DNA from: Methylorubrum salsuginis
GTDB taxonomy: Bacteria; Pseudomonadota; Alphaproteobacteria; Rhizobiales; Beijerinckiaceae
Length of the DNA: 64,000 bases
NCBI RefSeq assembly: GCF_900114375.1
Contig: NZ_FOSV01000007.1
Span: 1-64,000 of the forward strand
Direction: 5' to 3'
Shown: positions 47,621-54,832 of the stretch, piece by piece
How the letters are laid out: the number at the start of each line of letters is the position of its first letter
Numbering within the stretch: position 1 is the first letter of the stretch
Made by a program: the position numbers and the translations under genes
The notes under the pieces: model-generated
Databases searched by the model: none
Seen by the model: only the letters and a program-made list of their open reading frames with translations
What the model was told of the DNA's origin: nothing

Positions 47621-48073
47621 ATGCGCCAGACCGACTATTACCCCGCCCACGCCTACAAAGAGACCGGCGCGGCGCGCGTCGGCAGGATCCGCCGTCAGAC
47701 CGCCGGTCGCATGAGAGAGCTGAGGCAGCGCTGGCGGGACGAGGGCCGCCCGGACCCGGCGACCCTGGACCGTGCGATCGCCGACGCCGTGCGGGATGCC
47801 CTTCTCGCAACGGTCGTCGACGGCCGGACGGCGTCGGCGATCCCCGTCCGGGAAATCCTCCTCCGGATCAGCGGGCAGCTCGTCGCGAGGTCCCGCCGCG
47901 ACGCCGAGGCCGGCCGCGACGTCGTGGTCTACGACAAGAAGGCGGTCGCGGAGGCGGTCCACAAGCGGCTCCTTCAGTCCCCGCGCGCGCGTCACGCTGT
48001 GACGGAGATCGCCGTTTCAAAGTCTAAGAGTAACGGGGAAGTCGAGGACCTCATCTTCGACGACGTCGATTGA
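47621..48073 (+). CDS. Hypothetical 150-aa protein
   Basis: The 150-residue product begins MRQTDYYPAHAYKETGAAR after a good ribosome site (CGGAG). It is basic in the first half (VGRIRRQTAGRMRELRQRW), has a middle helix region (TLDRAIADAVRDALLATVV), and ends in the acidic tail EVEDLIFDDVD. No domain is recognised. The basic and helical make-up would fit a DNA- or protein-binding element gene. It is the first convincing gene of the putative integrative element. Confidence 0.6.
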   Translation: MRQTDYYPAHAYKETGAARVGRIRRQTAGRMRELRQRWRDEGRPDPATLDRAIADAVRDALLATVVDGRTASAIPVREILLRISGQLVARSRRDAEAGRDVVVYDKKAVAEAVHKRLLQSPRARHAVTEIAVSKSKSNGEVEDLIFDDVD

Positions 48074-48179
48074 CGAGGTGACGTTAACCGGAGCCCAGGG
48101 ATAGCTCCGAAATCCGGTTGACCCGGGACTCCAGCCAGGCGCTCATAGTCGCACGAGATCCGAACGCCCGGAGAGAGCC

Positions 48180-48494
48180 GTGACCGTCACTTCCCACCTG
48201 TCGATGGACGTCGCTTCCAAGGCCGCCATGTTTGGGGTGGCGACTGCCAGGGGCATCGATCGGGCTTTCGCCCACATGGCCGAGCGCCGGGCTGTGGCTG
48301 CACACGCGAACCAGGGCCTCGCCGATCGGCTTGCCTCTGCCCGGGACGGCGAGCACGACGCCCTCGTCGCCGCCCACGAGCTCGCGCTTGAGCTCGCCCG
48401 CACCCGCGCCGAGCTCGCCGAGGCACGGGAGGCTCTCGCCGCCGAGCGCGCGCAGAGCATCCGGCTCGCCCTCGCGCTGCGTCAGGCCGCCTGA
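48180..48494 (+). CDS. Hypothetical coiled-coil protein
   Basis: This 104-residue protein begins at GTG 48180. From about residue 35 it is a long alanine- and leucine-rich helix with heptad character (ALVAAHELALELARTRAELA), which suggests a coiled coil. No transmembrane segment or known domain is seen. It ends 26 bases before a strong hairpin that also serves the gene on the other strand. Confidence 0.55.
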   Translation: MTVTSHLSMDVASKAAMFGVATARGIDRAFAHMAERRAVAAHANQGLADRLASARDGEHDALVAAHELALELARTRAELAEAREALAAERAQSIRLALALRQAA

Positions 48495-48520
48495 GCCGCG
48501 GTTCAGGATCCATAAAACTA

Positions 48521-48554
48521 AGAAGGCCCGCCGGATCGCTCCGGCGGGCCTTCT
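48521..48554. terminator. Bidirectional hairpin terminator
   Basis: AGAAGGCCCGCCGGA and TCCGGCGGGCCTTCT are perfect 15-bp arms around TCGC. On the reverse strand the hairpin is followed by TAGTTTTATG, giving a T-rich tail for the convergent gene at 48576. On the forward strand the tail is weak. It separates convergent genes. Confidence 0.85.
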
Positions 48555-48575
48555 AGGTTGGGCGGTCGGTGAGGC

Positions 48576-49466
48576 TTAGTAGGCGACGGCGGGCCTAGGG
48601 GAAGCCGCGAAGGACCGCTCGGCTTCCTCGCCGTAAAGGGGCTCAGTGGGAAGGCGCGGGCGAGGGGCCGAACCGGGCCGCTCCGCCATCCGGGCGATCT
48701 CGTGCGTGCTGTGCTTCAGATCTCGCATCGACCGCCTCACGATCTCATCGAGTTCCGCTTGCGTCGGGATGGCCCCGGCGGAGACGGTGGCGATCGGCCG
48801 GAGCCCGGGGGCGGTCTGCACGCCCGACACGTGCCGCCAGAGATCGCCGGACGGAAGGGCGGCGAGCCGGGATAGCTCGCCGTCCTCAAGAAGCAGCATC
48901 CAGTTGCCTGCCTGATGGGGCAGCCGTCCAATGACCTCGGCCGCGCCCGGGTCCTTCCGCGACATCAGGGCAGCGGCTTCCCGGACGACGGCGACGGTCT
49001 CGACCGGGGAGAGCGGAGGCGGCGCGAGGCGTGCGCGAGCCGACGTCGCCGGTGCCGCCGACGAGACCGCCGCATGGACGCTCCCGCGGATGTTGTCGTT
49101 GGCCCTTGCCTCGCGGTTGTCCTGCGCGGCCGCGGCGGCGGCGACGTCGGCGGGCCCGACGGGTGGGCGGGGAACGAGGGCGCCGAGGAGACCGCCCACG
49201 CCCTTGGCGACCCCGTGCGCTGCGCGGTAGCTGAAGTCGAGGGTCTTGCCGACGCCCTCGACGCCGTGCGCGCCGGCGATCGCCGCCCGCCCGGCGAGCC
49301 CCTTGGCTGCGGTGAAGTCCCTCGCCAGGTCGCCGCCCGTCCCGCCGAAAAGCATTCTCCACAGCTTCCGGAGCGCCCGCAGCAGGGCCCGTGCGAGCGC
49401 CCGCAAGCCGCGGGCCTCCGTCTCCCTCTCGGCCGTCCGCGTCTCGATGGTGGCCTTTGTGGTCAT
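48576..49466 (-). CDS. Hypothetical 296-aa protein
   Basis: The product has a basic helical N-terminus (LRALARALLRALRKLWRMLF), a glycine- and alanine-rich central region with AHGVAKGVGGLLGALVPRPP, and a mixed C-terminal domain containing PHQAGNWMLLLEDGELSRLA and ELDEIVRRSMRDLKHSTHEIA. It may be membrane-associated through the first 40 residues. No family is recognised. It is transcribed with the gene at 49521, 54 bases upstream. Confidence 0.55.
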   Translation of the reverse strand: MTTKATIETRTAERETEARGLRALARALLRALRKLWRMLFGGTGGDLARDFTAAKGLAGRAAIAGAHGVEGVGKTLDFSYRAAHGVAKGVGGLLGALVPRPPVGPADVAAAAAAQDNREARANDNIRGSVHAAVSSAAPATSARARLAPPPLSPVETVAVVREAAALMSRKDPGAAEVIGRLPHQAGNWMLLLEDGELSRLAALPSGDLWRHVSGVQTAPGLRPIATVSAGAIPTQAELDEIVRRSMRDLKHSTHEIARMAERPGSAPRPRLPTEPLYGEEAERSFAASPRPAVAY

Positions 49467-49520
49467 GGTGTCCTCCGTCCTGAGTGTGTGTCGTCCGATT
49501 GAAGCAGTCGTCGTTGAAAG

Positions 49521-50393
49521 TCAGAGGGCGAGCGCGGCTTGGGCGTTCTCGGTCGGCAGGGCGCCCTCGAAGATGCGGGCGCGCAGGGCTGGCGGCAGCT
49601 GTTTGCGGTGGGTGAAGAGAAGATGCAGGGCGTGGCTCGCCGCGCCCTGGTCGAGGGCGTCTCGCTCGGAGAGCACGTGGCCCGTCCACGACGTCGCTTG
49701 GCTCCAGCCGATACCGTTCCTGTCGCTCGCCCAGTCGGTGTCGAGAGCGGAGATGTATCGGCAGCCTTCGAGGACGGCCGTGCGGATGGCGGGATCCGCC
49801 GCCCTGGCGAACCAAACGGCCGGTGCCGGCCGAGATAGGCGGGTCTCCGCACGCTCGATGTTCGCCCCCGCGCCGTCGACCGCCCGCACCGCGGACTGCA
49901 TGCACCGATGCGTCCACTCGCTGTCCTCGGCGAGCCGGCGGGCGTCGGTTAGGTGCCTGCCGAAAGCCCACTGCCGCCCGGCCAGCAGGGCCGTGAGTTC
50001 CTCGCGAATCGGTCCTGAAATTTTTTGGACCTCGGCGACCTCGGCGGCGTGGGCGGTCCGGCGAGCGGCGGCGCGCTCCTCGTCCTGTCGGGCGCGCTCG
50101 GTACGCTCGGCGGCGCCTGCGACGGCGGCATCGGCGACGGCGGCCTCCAGCGCGGCGAGGTCGACGTCGATGCCGTGGTCCCACCAGCACGCCCGCAGCT
50201 TTCCATCGTCGCTCGTGAGGTCCGTCCACGAGTAACCGGCCGCCACCATGGCCGGGCGGGCATGCCGGTAGGCATCGTCAAACGCGACGGTCGTGGGGGA
50301 GGCGACGTGCAGAGGCAGCCGGTCGGCGCGCCGGCGCTGGGTGCCGGCATCCTGAAACTGCATGCCGAAGTCGAGAGGGGGGCGGCGGGTCAT
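49521..50393 (-). CDS. Hypothetical 290-aa protein
   Basis: This protein starts MTRRPPLDFGMQFQDAGTQR. Recognisable parts are FDDAYRHARPAMVAAGYSW, a central charged helix (ERTERARQDEERAAARRTAH) and a C-terminal domain rich in tryptophan and histidine (ASDRNGIGWSQATSWTGHVL). No known domain is identified. It is divergent from the small HTH gene at 50671, and the gap between them carries repeated GTAACGC motifs. The ATG at 50393 is chosen; a frame extends upstream without a good start. Confidence 0.55.
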   Translation of the reverse strand: MTRRPPLDFGMQFQDAGTQRRRADRLPLHVASPTTVAFDDAYRHARPAMVAAGYSWTDLTSDDGKLRACWWDHGIDVDLAALEAAVADAAVAGAAERTERARQDEERAAARRTAHAAEVAEVQKISGPIREELTALLAGRQWAFGRHLTDARRLAEDSEWTHRCMQSAVRAVDGAGANIERAETRLSRPAPAVWFARAADPAIRTAVLEGCRYISALDTDWASDRNGIGWSQATSWTGHVLSERDALDQGAASHALHLLFTHRKQLPPALRARIFEGALPTENAQAALAL

Positions 50394-50500
50394 GTCCTTG
50401 CTCGGGAAACCAGGGTTGCGGGCGGGGCGCCCGGTTCGCTCGTTAGCGCACAGACGAAATGTGCCACCCCGGCAGTATTCTTGCAAGTCCAATTAGGGAG

Positions 50501-50554
50501 GTAACGCGATATTGGAGAATGTAACGCTTTTCTTGAACTATGTAACGCTTTTCT
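50501..50554. promoter_or_regulatory. Three GTAACGC iterations at 20-21-base spacing
   Basis: GTAACGC occurs at 50501-50507, 50521-50527 and 50542-50548. The last two are part of an exact 14-base repeat, TGTAACGCTTTTCT (50520-50533 and 50541-50554), 21 bases apart, two helical turns. They lie in an AT-rich divergent gap before a small HTH regulator. The spacing puts all copies on one face of the helix, as in multi-copy operators or iterons. Confidence 0.65.
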
Positions 50555-50555
50555 A

Positions 50556-50573
50556 TCTCAAATAATTTTGAGA
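50556..50573. promoter_or_regulatory. Inverted repeat TCTCAAA-TAAT-TTTGAGA
   Basis: The perfect 7-bp arms around TAAT sit directly after the GTAACGC repeats in the same divergent gap, about 100 bases before the small HTH gene. It may be a separate operator for the element's own regulator. Confidence 0.5.
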
Positions 50574-50670
50574 CGAATGCGAATGAGTGCTTGACGCGAA
50601 CCTTCTGACATCTCACCTTTAGCTCATGCGCTTACCAGCCGGTCAGCGCGGGTGCTTAGAGGTGGCTGCG

Positions 50671-50922
50671 ATGTCTAGAGGAGTGGTGAGGAGGGCACCG
50701 GTCGTGCCGGTGCCGGTCGAGGGGACGGCCGACGCCCTGGCGCGCCTTGAGGCGGCGATCGCCGAGGACGGCTCCGCGAAGGCGTGGGCGGCCCGTGTGG
50801 GGGTGAGCGACGTCTACGTGAGCGACGTCCGCCGCGGGGTCAGGAAGCCGGGCCCGGCCGTCCTGAGGGCGCTCGGTTTGAAGCTCGTCGTTCGCTACGA
50901 GCGTGAGGAGGCCTTGTCGTGA
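50671..50922 (+). CDS. Small XRE/Cro-like helix-turn-helix protein
   Basis: The 83-residue protein has a helix-turn-helix in its second half: KAWAARVGVSDVYVSDVRRG followed by RKPGPAVLRALGLKLVVRYE. This is typical of Cro/CI-type regulators of mobile elements. It starts at ATG 50671 after a GAGGTGG site; the first 25 residues are basic and valine-rich. The stop codon overlaps the GcrA-like gene start by four bases. It may bind the repeats in the gap upstream. Confidence 0.75.
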   Translation: MSRGVVRRAPVVPVPVEGTADALARLEAAIAEDGSAKAWAARVGVSDVYVSDVRRGVRKPGPAVLRALGLKLVVRYEREEALS

Positions 50923-51452
50923 GAACGGTCGTACGTTGGCCCGACGCCGCGAAGGCGCGCGTCGCGCAGCTGTGGCTCGCCCGCGAGATGCCGGCCTGCC
51001 AGATCGCGGCGGTCATCTCCGCCGAGCACGGGATCGCCGCCACGAAGTCTGCGGTCATCGGGATCGCCCACCGCGCCGGCCTGTCTTACAAAGGCCGGCT
51101 CGCGACGTCGCCGATCCAGCCGCGGCGCATCGGCCCGCCCCCGAAGCGCGTCAGGAAGCCTCGCCCCCGCGCCGATGCCGCCCCGAAGCCGGCGCCCGCC
51201 CCACGCCCGAGGCCTGCGCCCGCCCTCCCGGCGCCGGTTCCCATGTCGCTGCGGATCCCCCTCGTCGAGATCAAGGACGGCTCCTGCCGCTTCATCGCGG
51301 ACGACCCGAAGGCCGCGCCGGCGACATGCTGCGGCCATCCCACCGCGTCGGGCAGCCCGTGGTGCGACGGGCACCGAGCCGTCTGCACCGTGCCGACCGG
51401 CGCGCGGGCGTCGGCGTGGATCCCCTCCTTCCGCACCAGGAGGGCCGCATGA
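50919..51452 (+). CDS. GcrA-family regulator
   Basis: This 177-residue protein has the GcrA N-terminal DNA-binding pattern: VRWPDAAKARVAQLWLAREM, then CQIAAVISAEHG and KSAVIGIAHRAGL, the usual W..L..LW...S...IA...G..T.NAVIGKAHRLGL order. A proline/arginine-rich linker and a C-terminal half with DGSCRFIADDP and cysteines (TCCGHPTA, WCDGHRAVC) follow. GcrA works with sigma-70 at methylated GANTC promoters in Alphaproteobacteria. A copy inside a mobile element could tune host cell-cycle or phage-type transcription. The start is GTG. Confidence 0.82.
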   Translation: MRTVVRWPDAAKARVAQLWLAREMPACQIAAVISAEHGIAATKSAVIGIAHRAGLSYKGRLATSPIQPRRIGPPPKRVRKPRPRADAAPKPAPAPRPRPAPALPAPVPMSLRIPLVEIKDGSCRFIADDPKAAPATCCGHPTASGSPWCDGHRAVCTVPTGARASAWIPSFRTRRAA

Positions 51453-52060
51453 CCCGCCCCGACGACTTCCACGTCAGCGTCCGCGACAGGCTGGTCTCAG
51501 CGCATGGCGTCGAGCGCTTCGATCCAAGGGCGCTCTATTTCACGATGTACGGCCCGAAGAGGATGCTGCCGACCGATTGGACCGAGCGGTCGCGCGCGTT
51601 CATGGAGATCCTCGGCAGGTACGGGTGGACGGAGCCAGCTCCGGGGCCGCGCGGTGGCCTCGGCTGGCGGATCCGGCCGGATCACCTCGCCGAGCTCAAA
51701 GCCGAGGAAGTCGCCGCCGATCGCCTGCAGGGTCCGCACCGTGCGGCCGCGGCAGCGATCTCAAGCCCCTATGCCACGACCACGCTCTGCGACGCCGACC
51801 GCACCGTAACGCTCTACTGGGGATGGCTGCCCGGCGGCTTGGACGCGGGCACCGTCGTCAAGCGAGTGCCGCTCCGCGATCTCCGGCGCCCCAGCAGCCG
51901 GACGCTCACGGCGCAGTGGCGCCACCACGCGAAGCTAACGTCGGCGGCCTCCTGGATCGATGCGCGGATAGCCCGGCTCTGCGAGCAGCGCGCCGCATCG
52001 TACGGGGAGATCGTCGACACGCTCCTGTCCTACGCGAAGAAGAAGGAGCCCGCCCTGTGA
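51449..52060 (+). CDS. Hypothetical 203-aa protein
   Basis: The product starts MTRPDDFHVSVRDRLVSAHG and overlaps the GcrA-like stop by four bases. Visible parts are RSRAFMEILGRYGWTEPAPGP, GGLGWRIRPDHLAELKAEE, TVTLYWGWLPGGLDAGTVVK and a helical end EQRAASYGEIVDTLLSYAKK. No domain is recognised. It belongs to a run of overlapping small genes (50671-52751) that must be one transcript of the element. Confidence 0.6.
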   Translation: MTRPDDFHVSVRDRLVSAHGVERFDPRALYFTMYGPKRMLPTDWTERSRAFMEILGRYGWTEPAPGPRGGLGWRIRPDHLAELKAEEVAADRLQGPHRAAAAAISSPYATTTLCDADRTVTLYWGWLPGGLDAGTVVKRVPLRDLRRPSSRTLTAQWRHHAKLTSAASWIDARIARLCEQRAASYGEIVDTLLSYAKKKEPAL

Positions 52061-52458
52061 CCGACCCCCTCAAGCCAGCCGCGGTCGCCTGCAAGGATGG
52101 CACCCGGTTCGCCGTCGAGGCTCTCGACGGCCGCCTCGTCGTCACGACGCCCTTCACCGATCCCCTCCGCGAGACGGCCGGCCTGGACCGCTTCGAGGCA
52201 GCTCGTCAGTGGCGCGCCGGCGTCCTGCGCCACGATGGCGTCCCGATCGACGTCGTGCGCGGCTACATCCGGGCGCACGGCGGCTACGAGGCGGCCGGCG
52301 CCGAGGCGCTGGAAGCCCTGAAGGCGGCGGGGCAGGGCGGTGGGGAGGCCGCCCCCGAGCGCCCTTTTCGGGAAGCACGTCCGACGCCGCGGCTACCGCC
52401 GGGGTCGAGGCCGGGGGTCACTGTGTGCACGCTCCCGGACGCCTGCGCCTGCAGCTAG
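52057..52458 (+). CDS. Hypothetical 133-aa protein
   Basis: This GTG-started product (VTDPLKPAAVACKDGTRFAV) overlaps the preceding gene by four bases. The first 90 residues contain VEALDGRLVVTTPFTDPLRE, RAGVLRHDGVPIDVVRGYIR and HGGYEAAGAEALEALKAAG and look like a compact folded domain; the tail is proline/arginine-rich and may be disordered. No family is recognised. Confidence 0.5.
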   Translation: MTDPLKPAAVACKDGTRFAVEALDGRLVVTTPFTDPLRETAGLDRFEAARQWRAGVLRHDGVPIDVVRGYIRAHGGYEAAGAEALEALKAAGQGGGEAAPERPFREARPTPRLPPGSRPGVTVCTLPDACACS

Positions 52459-52751
52459 ACACCCTCACGCCGACGGTAATCCACGCGCGGCGCGTCGCGG
52501 CAATGCTCGATGCCAGCGTGCAGCCGCCGGTGGGGTTCGATGCACAGCGCCACTGGTTCCGCCGGTCCGGGCTAGCGGGCGTCGTCGCTGAGGACCTCGC
52601 CGTGGCGCGGACGCCGGAGTTCGCCAAGCACCCTCTTGCGGCCGAGGCCATGAGGCTCCACGCCCGCTTACTCAAGATAAAGCATCACGCGTGTAGCATG
52701 TATACGCGCGACTTCGTGACAAAGGACCTCAGCCACATCCGCGAATGGTGA
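52425..52751 (+). CDS. Hypothetical 108-aa protein
   Basis: From GTG 52425 the frame encodes VHAPGRLRLQLDTLTPTVIH, FDAQRHWFRRSGLAGVVAED, FAKHPLAAEAMRLHARLLKI and the end FVTKDLSHIREW. It overlaps the previous gene by 34 bases in another frame. The protein-like second half suggests it is real, but the start is uncertain. No known domain is identified. Confidence 0.45.
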   Translation: MHAPGRLRLQLDTLTPTVIHARRVAAMLDASVQPPVGFDAQRHWFRRSGLAGVVAEDLAVARTPEFAKHPLAAEAMRLHARLLKIKHHACSMYTRDFVTKDLSHIREW

Positions 52752-52781
52752 CTATAGCTTAACCCTGAAAGCTGTCGATCA

Positions 52782-53303
52782 ATGCCCGCCTGGAAAACTC
52801 GCCCAATCACGCCCAACTTTCTGCCGTTCGGAGACAACGGGCTCACGTACGATCCGAAGCTCGTCGTCGAGACGCAGCGTGTGGCTGTCCTTACCGACCT
52901 TTTCGATGACCCCTTGCTGCAGGATGCTCCCCTTACGAAGCCCGCTCCCCTGACGAAGTTCGGTCGCGACTTGATCAAGAGCGGGACGGTAAAGGCATTC
53001 CGTGCCCGGCTTCCGGACGCAGTCGAGCACTGCGCTCTCGTAATCAAAATCGCTGTAGCGGAAACAGATGCTGGCAAAATCGTCTCCGCGTCGCCCGAGC
53101 GAGCGGCGCTCTACAGGCGGGATCGCTGGCTCATCGTGACTAGACGCGTCGTCGTCACCGCCCCTGGCTATGAAGACCGCGCTTTCAGCTCGCTCGCGGA
53201 TCTCCTCGCCGGTACGACACACCGCAACGGGGAGCCGAAACCGTACCGCGCTCCTCCCGTCCATCAGGATGACATGGACGCACTCAGGCACCTCGCGCCC
53301 TAG
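52782..53303 (+). CDS. Hypothetical 173-aa protein
   Basis: This product starts MPAWKTRPITPNFLPFGDNG, 30 bases after the previous gene. Parts such as LVVETQRVAVLTDLFDDPLL, FGRDLIKSGTVKAFRARLPD and RWLIVTRRVVVTAPGYEDRA look folded. No domain is recognised. The opposite strand also has a long open frame over this region, but its composition is arginine-rich and less protein-like. It converges with the small gene at 53300. Confidence 0.5.
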   Translation: MPAWKTRPITPNFLPFGDNGLTYDPKLVVETQRVAVLTDLFDDPLLQDAPLTKPAPLTKFGRDLIKSGTVKAFRARLPDAVEHCALVIKIAVAETDAGKIVSASPERAALYRRDRWLIVTRRVVVTAPGYEDRAFSSLADLLAGTTHRNGEPKPYRAPPVHQDDMDALRHLAP

Positions 53304-53554
53304 CCCTCGGCGAGCACCGTCCCGATCGTGGCCCCGTCCGGGATGTCGCCTCGCACGGCCGGCCGAAACCGCGGGGCGGGGCAGCAACGGAAATAGGACA
53401 GCCCGACCGGCCGCTCGCCCGGCCGCAGATCGGCATTCACGCGGTCGACGGCGGCCTGCGTCTCGGCGATCGTCATCCCGATGCTGACGCGGCCGCACGA
53501 CAGGCAGCAGACCGCGCCGGGCGGGGGATCGCTGAAGCTGTAGTCGCCCCGCAT
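53300..53554 (-). CDS. Small cysteine-containing hypothetical protein
   Basis: The 84-residue protein has cysteines arranged as VCCLSCGRVSIG near the start and YFRCCPAPRF in the middle, which could bind zinc. The central part ETQAAVDRVNADLRPGERP forms a helix. No family is named. It starts one base after the metallophosphoesterase stop, so the two are co-transcribed. Confidence 0.55.
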   Translation of the reverse strand: MRGDYSFSDPPPGAVCCLSCGRVSIGMTIAETQAAVDRVNADLRPGERPVGLSYFRCCPAPRFRPAVRGDIPDGATIGTVLAEG

Positions 53555-53555
53555 G

Positions 53556-54131
53556 TCAGGCGGCCTCGGCGAGCCGGTCGACCGCGGCGTCCCCGACCTC
53601 CCGGGCGGCGACGTCCGCGAGGAACGCCTGTATCTCTGGTACGGTCACCGGCCGGAAGCGCCAACAGTCGACGCCGACGTCACATGATCGGACGGTCGGC
53701 GGGATCGCCCCATGGGAGTGTCCATAGAGGTGAACCCGGCCGCGGTGCGCGTCCGGCCACGTGACATGGCAGTAGTGGCTCAGCCAGAGGTCGACCGGCG
53801 CCGGCATGCCGCGGTCTTGCACCGTCAGGCGCATCACGTCGTGGACGCCATCCCAGGAGAGGCGCTCGCCTCGCGCGTCGTGGTTCCCCCGGATGAGGGT
53901 CTTGCGCCCGTTGAGGCGTTCGAACACGGATCTGGCGTGGGCGAGGCTGCATCCGTACGCGAAGTCTCCGAGATGGAAGACCCGGTCGTCCCGGCACACG
54001 CGGTTGTTCCACATGCTGACGATGTGCTCGTCGTGCTCCTCAATGGTGGCGAAAGGTCGGGGCCGGGCCATCCGATCGGACAGCATCCCAGCATGTCCTA
54101 CGTGGCTGTCTGATGTGAAGAAGGTCGGCAT
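53556..54131 (-). CDS. Calcineurin-like metallophosphoesterase
   Basis: This 191-residue enzyme has the phosphoesterase motifs in order: FTSDSHVGHAGML, VFHLGDFAYGCS (a GDxxY-type core), LIRGNHDARGE, WLSHYCHVTWP and VHLYGHSHG. These bind two metal ions and support phosphoester hydrolysis. It resembles the small phosphoesterases of phages and integrative elements, whose substrates are unknown. The ATG at 54131 is preferred because PTFFTSDSH is the true N-terminal strand. Confidence 0.88.
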   Translation of the reverse strand: MPTFFTSDSHVGHAGMLSDRMARPRPFATIEEHDEHIVSMWNNRVCRDDRVFHLGDFAYGCSLAHARSVFERLNGRKTLIRGNHDARGERLSWDGVHDVMRLTVQDRGMPAPVDLWLSHYCHVTWPDAHRGRVHLYGHSHGAIPPTVRSCDVGVDCWRFRPVTVPEIQAFLADVAAREVGDAAVDRLAEAA

Positions 54132-54403
54132 CGGGGAAGCCCCCTCGAATTCGGAACGCATGCCGCGGGTGTCCCTGCGGCGGGTGGCAGGCCTTCAGGC
54201 CGGCAAGCGTTTCGAGCGAGAGCGAGCGTGCGTCATGAGGGCATCCTGCACGACGAAGATTTCCTGTTCAAGGCCATCCCTCGAACAGCATTGGGAAATC
54301 CCTGGACTTGGGGGTTGCGCCCAGGCCATTTTGGCGATGTTTCGTTTACCGTCAGGTCTGCTTCGCCCTTGCAGTAATGCGATCTGAGGGCGAGAATCCC
54401 TGC

Positions 54404-54832
54404 ATGCCAACTTTTCATCTCATAGTCGCGGAGTGGGACCCAAGCGAGGGCGCTTGGGCCGAGATCCGCGCGTCGCATGAGGACACGCTCCTCAGCCTAG
54501 AGACTGCCGTTTGGGCGCCTGAAATCGAGGGCCCCTTCGGCTTTCCCGTGTTTTCGACCTTCCAACTCCGTAGAGCGATAGACAACGGATCCCTCAAAGC
54601 CATGAAACCGGGTCACGCATATTTGACGACACGGCGAAACTTGAGGGAATGGAAGGAACAGTCATGGCACGCAAGCGTGAGGGCGCCAGCCTCCTCTACG
54701 AAGAGGATCGGAAGCAGTGGACTATCCGGGATTACGACCCAGCAACCGGCAAGCGCGTCAAGATCCGCCTCGACCGCGACAGTGTTAGAACTCGCGGAGA
54801 GGCTGAAAAGGCGTACGCGCTCCACATCGTAG
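54404..54832 (+). CDS. Possible excisionase/DNA-binding protein overlapping the integrase
   Basis: From ATG 54404 the product includes MPTFHLIVAEWDPSEGAW, FPVFSTFQLRRAIDNGSLKA and PGHAYLTTRRNLREWKEQSW. The middle part (about residues 55-88) has the helix-turn-wing look of excisionases: a helix that reads L-R-R-A-I-x-x-G-x-L, then Y-L-T-T and L-x-x-W. The last 55 residues overlap the integrase gene in another frame and are less convincing. The position just before an integrase supports an xis role. Confidence 0.5.
   Translation: MPTFHLIVAEWDPSEGAWAEIRASHEDTLLSLETAVWAPEIEGPFGFPVFSTFQLRRAIDNGSLKAMKPGHAYLTTRRNLREWKEQSWHASVRAPASSTKRIGSSGLSGITTQQPASASRSASTATVLELAERLKRRTRSTS

Noticed and set aside
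52779-53498. 239-codon reverse frame over the unknown gene at 52782
   Set aside because: Arginine-rich, no motif, and overlaps the better forward frame and the small cysteine gene.
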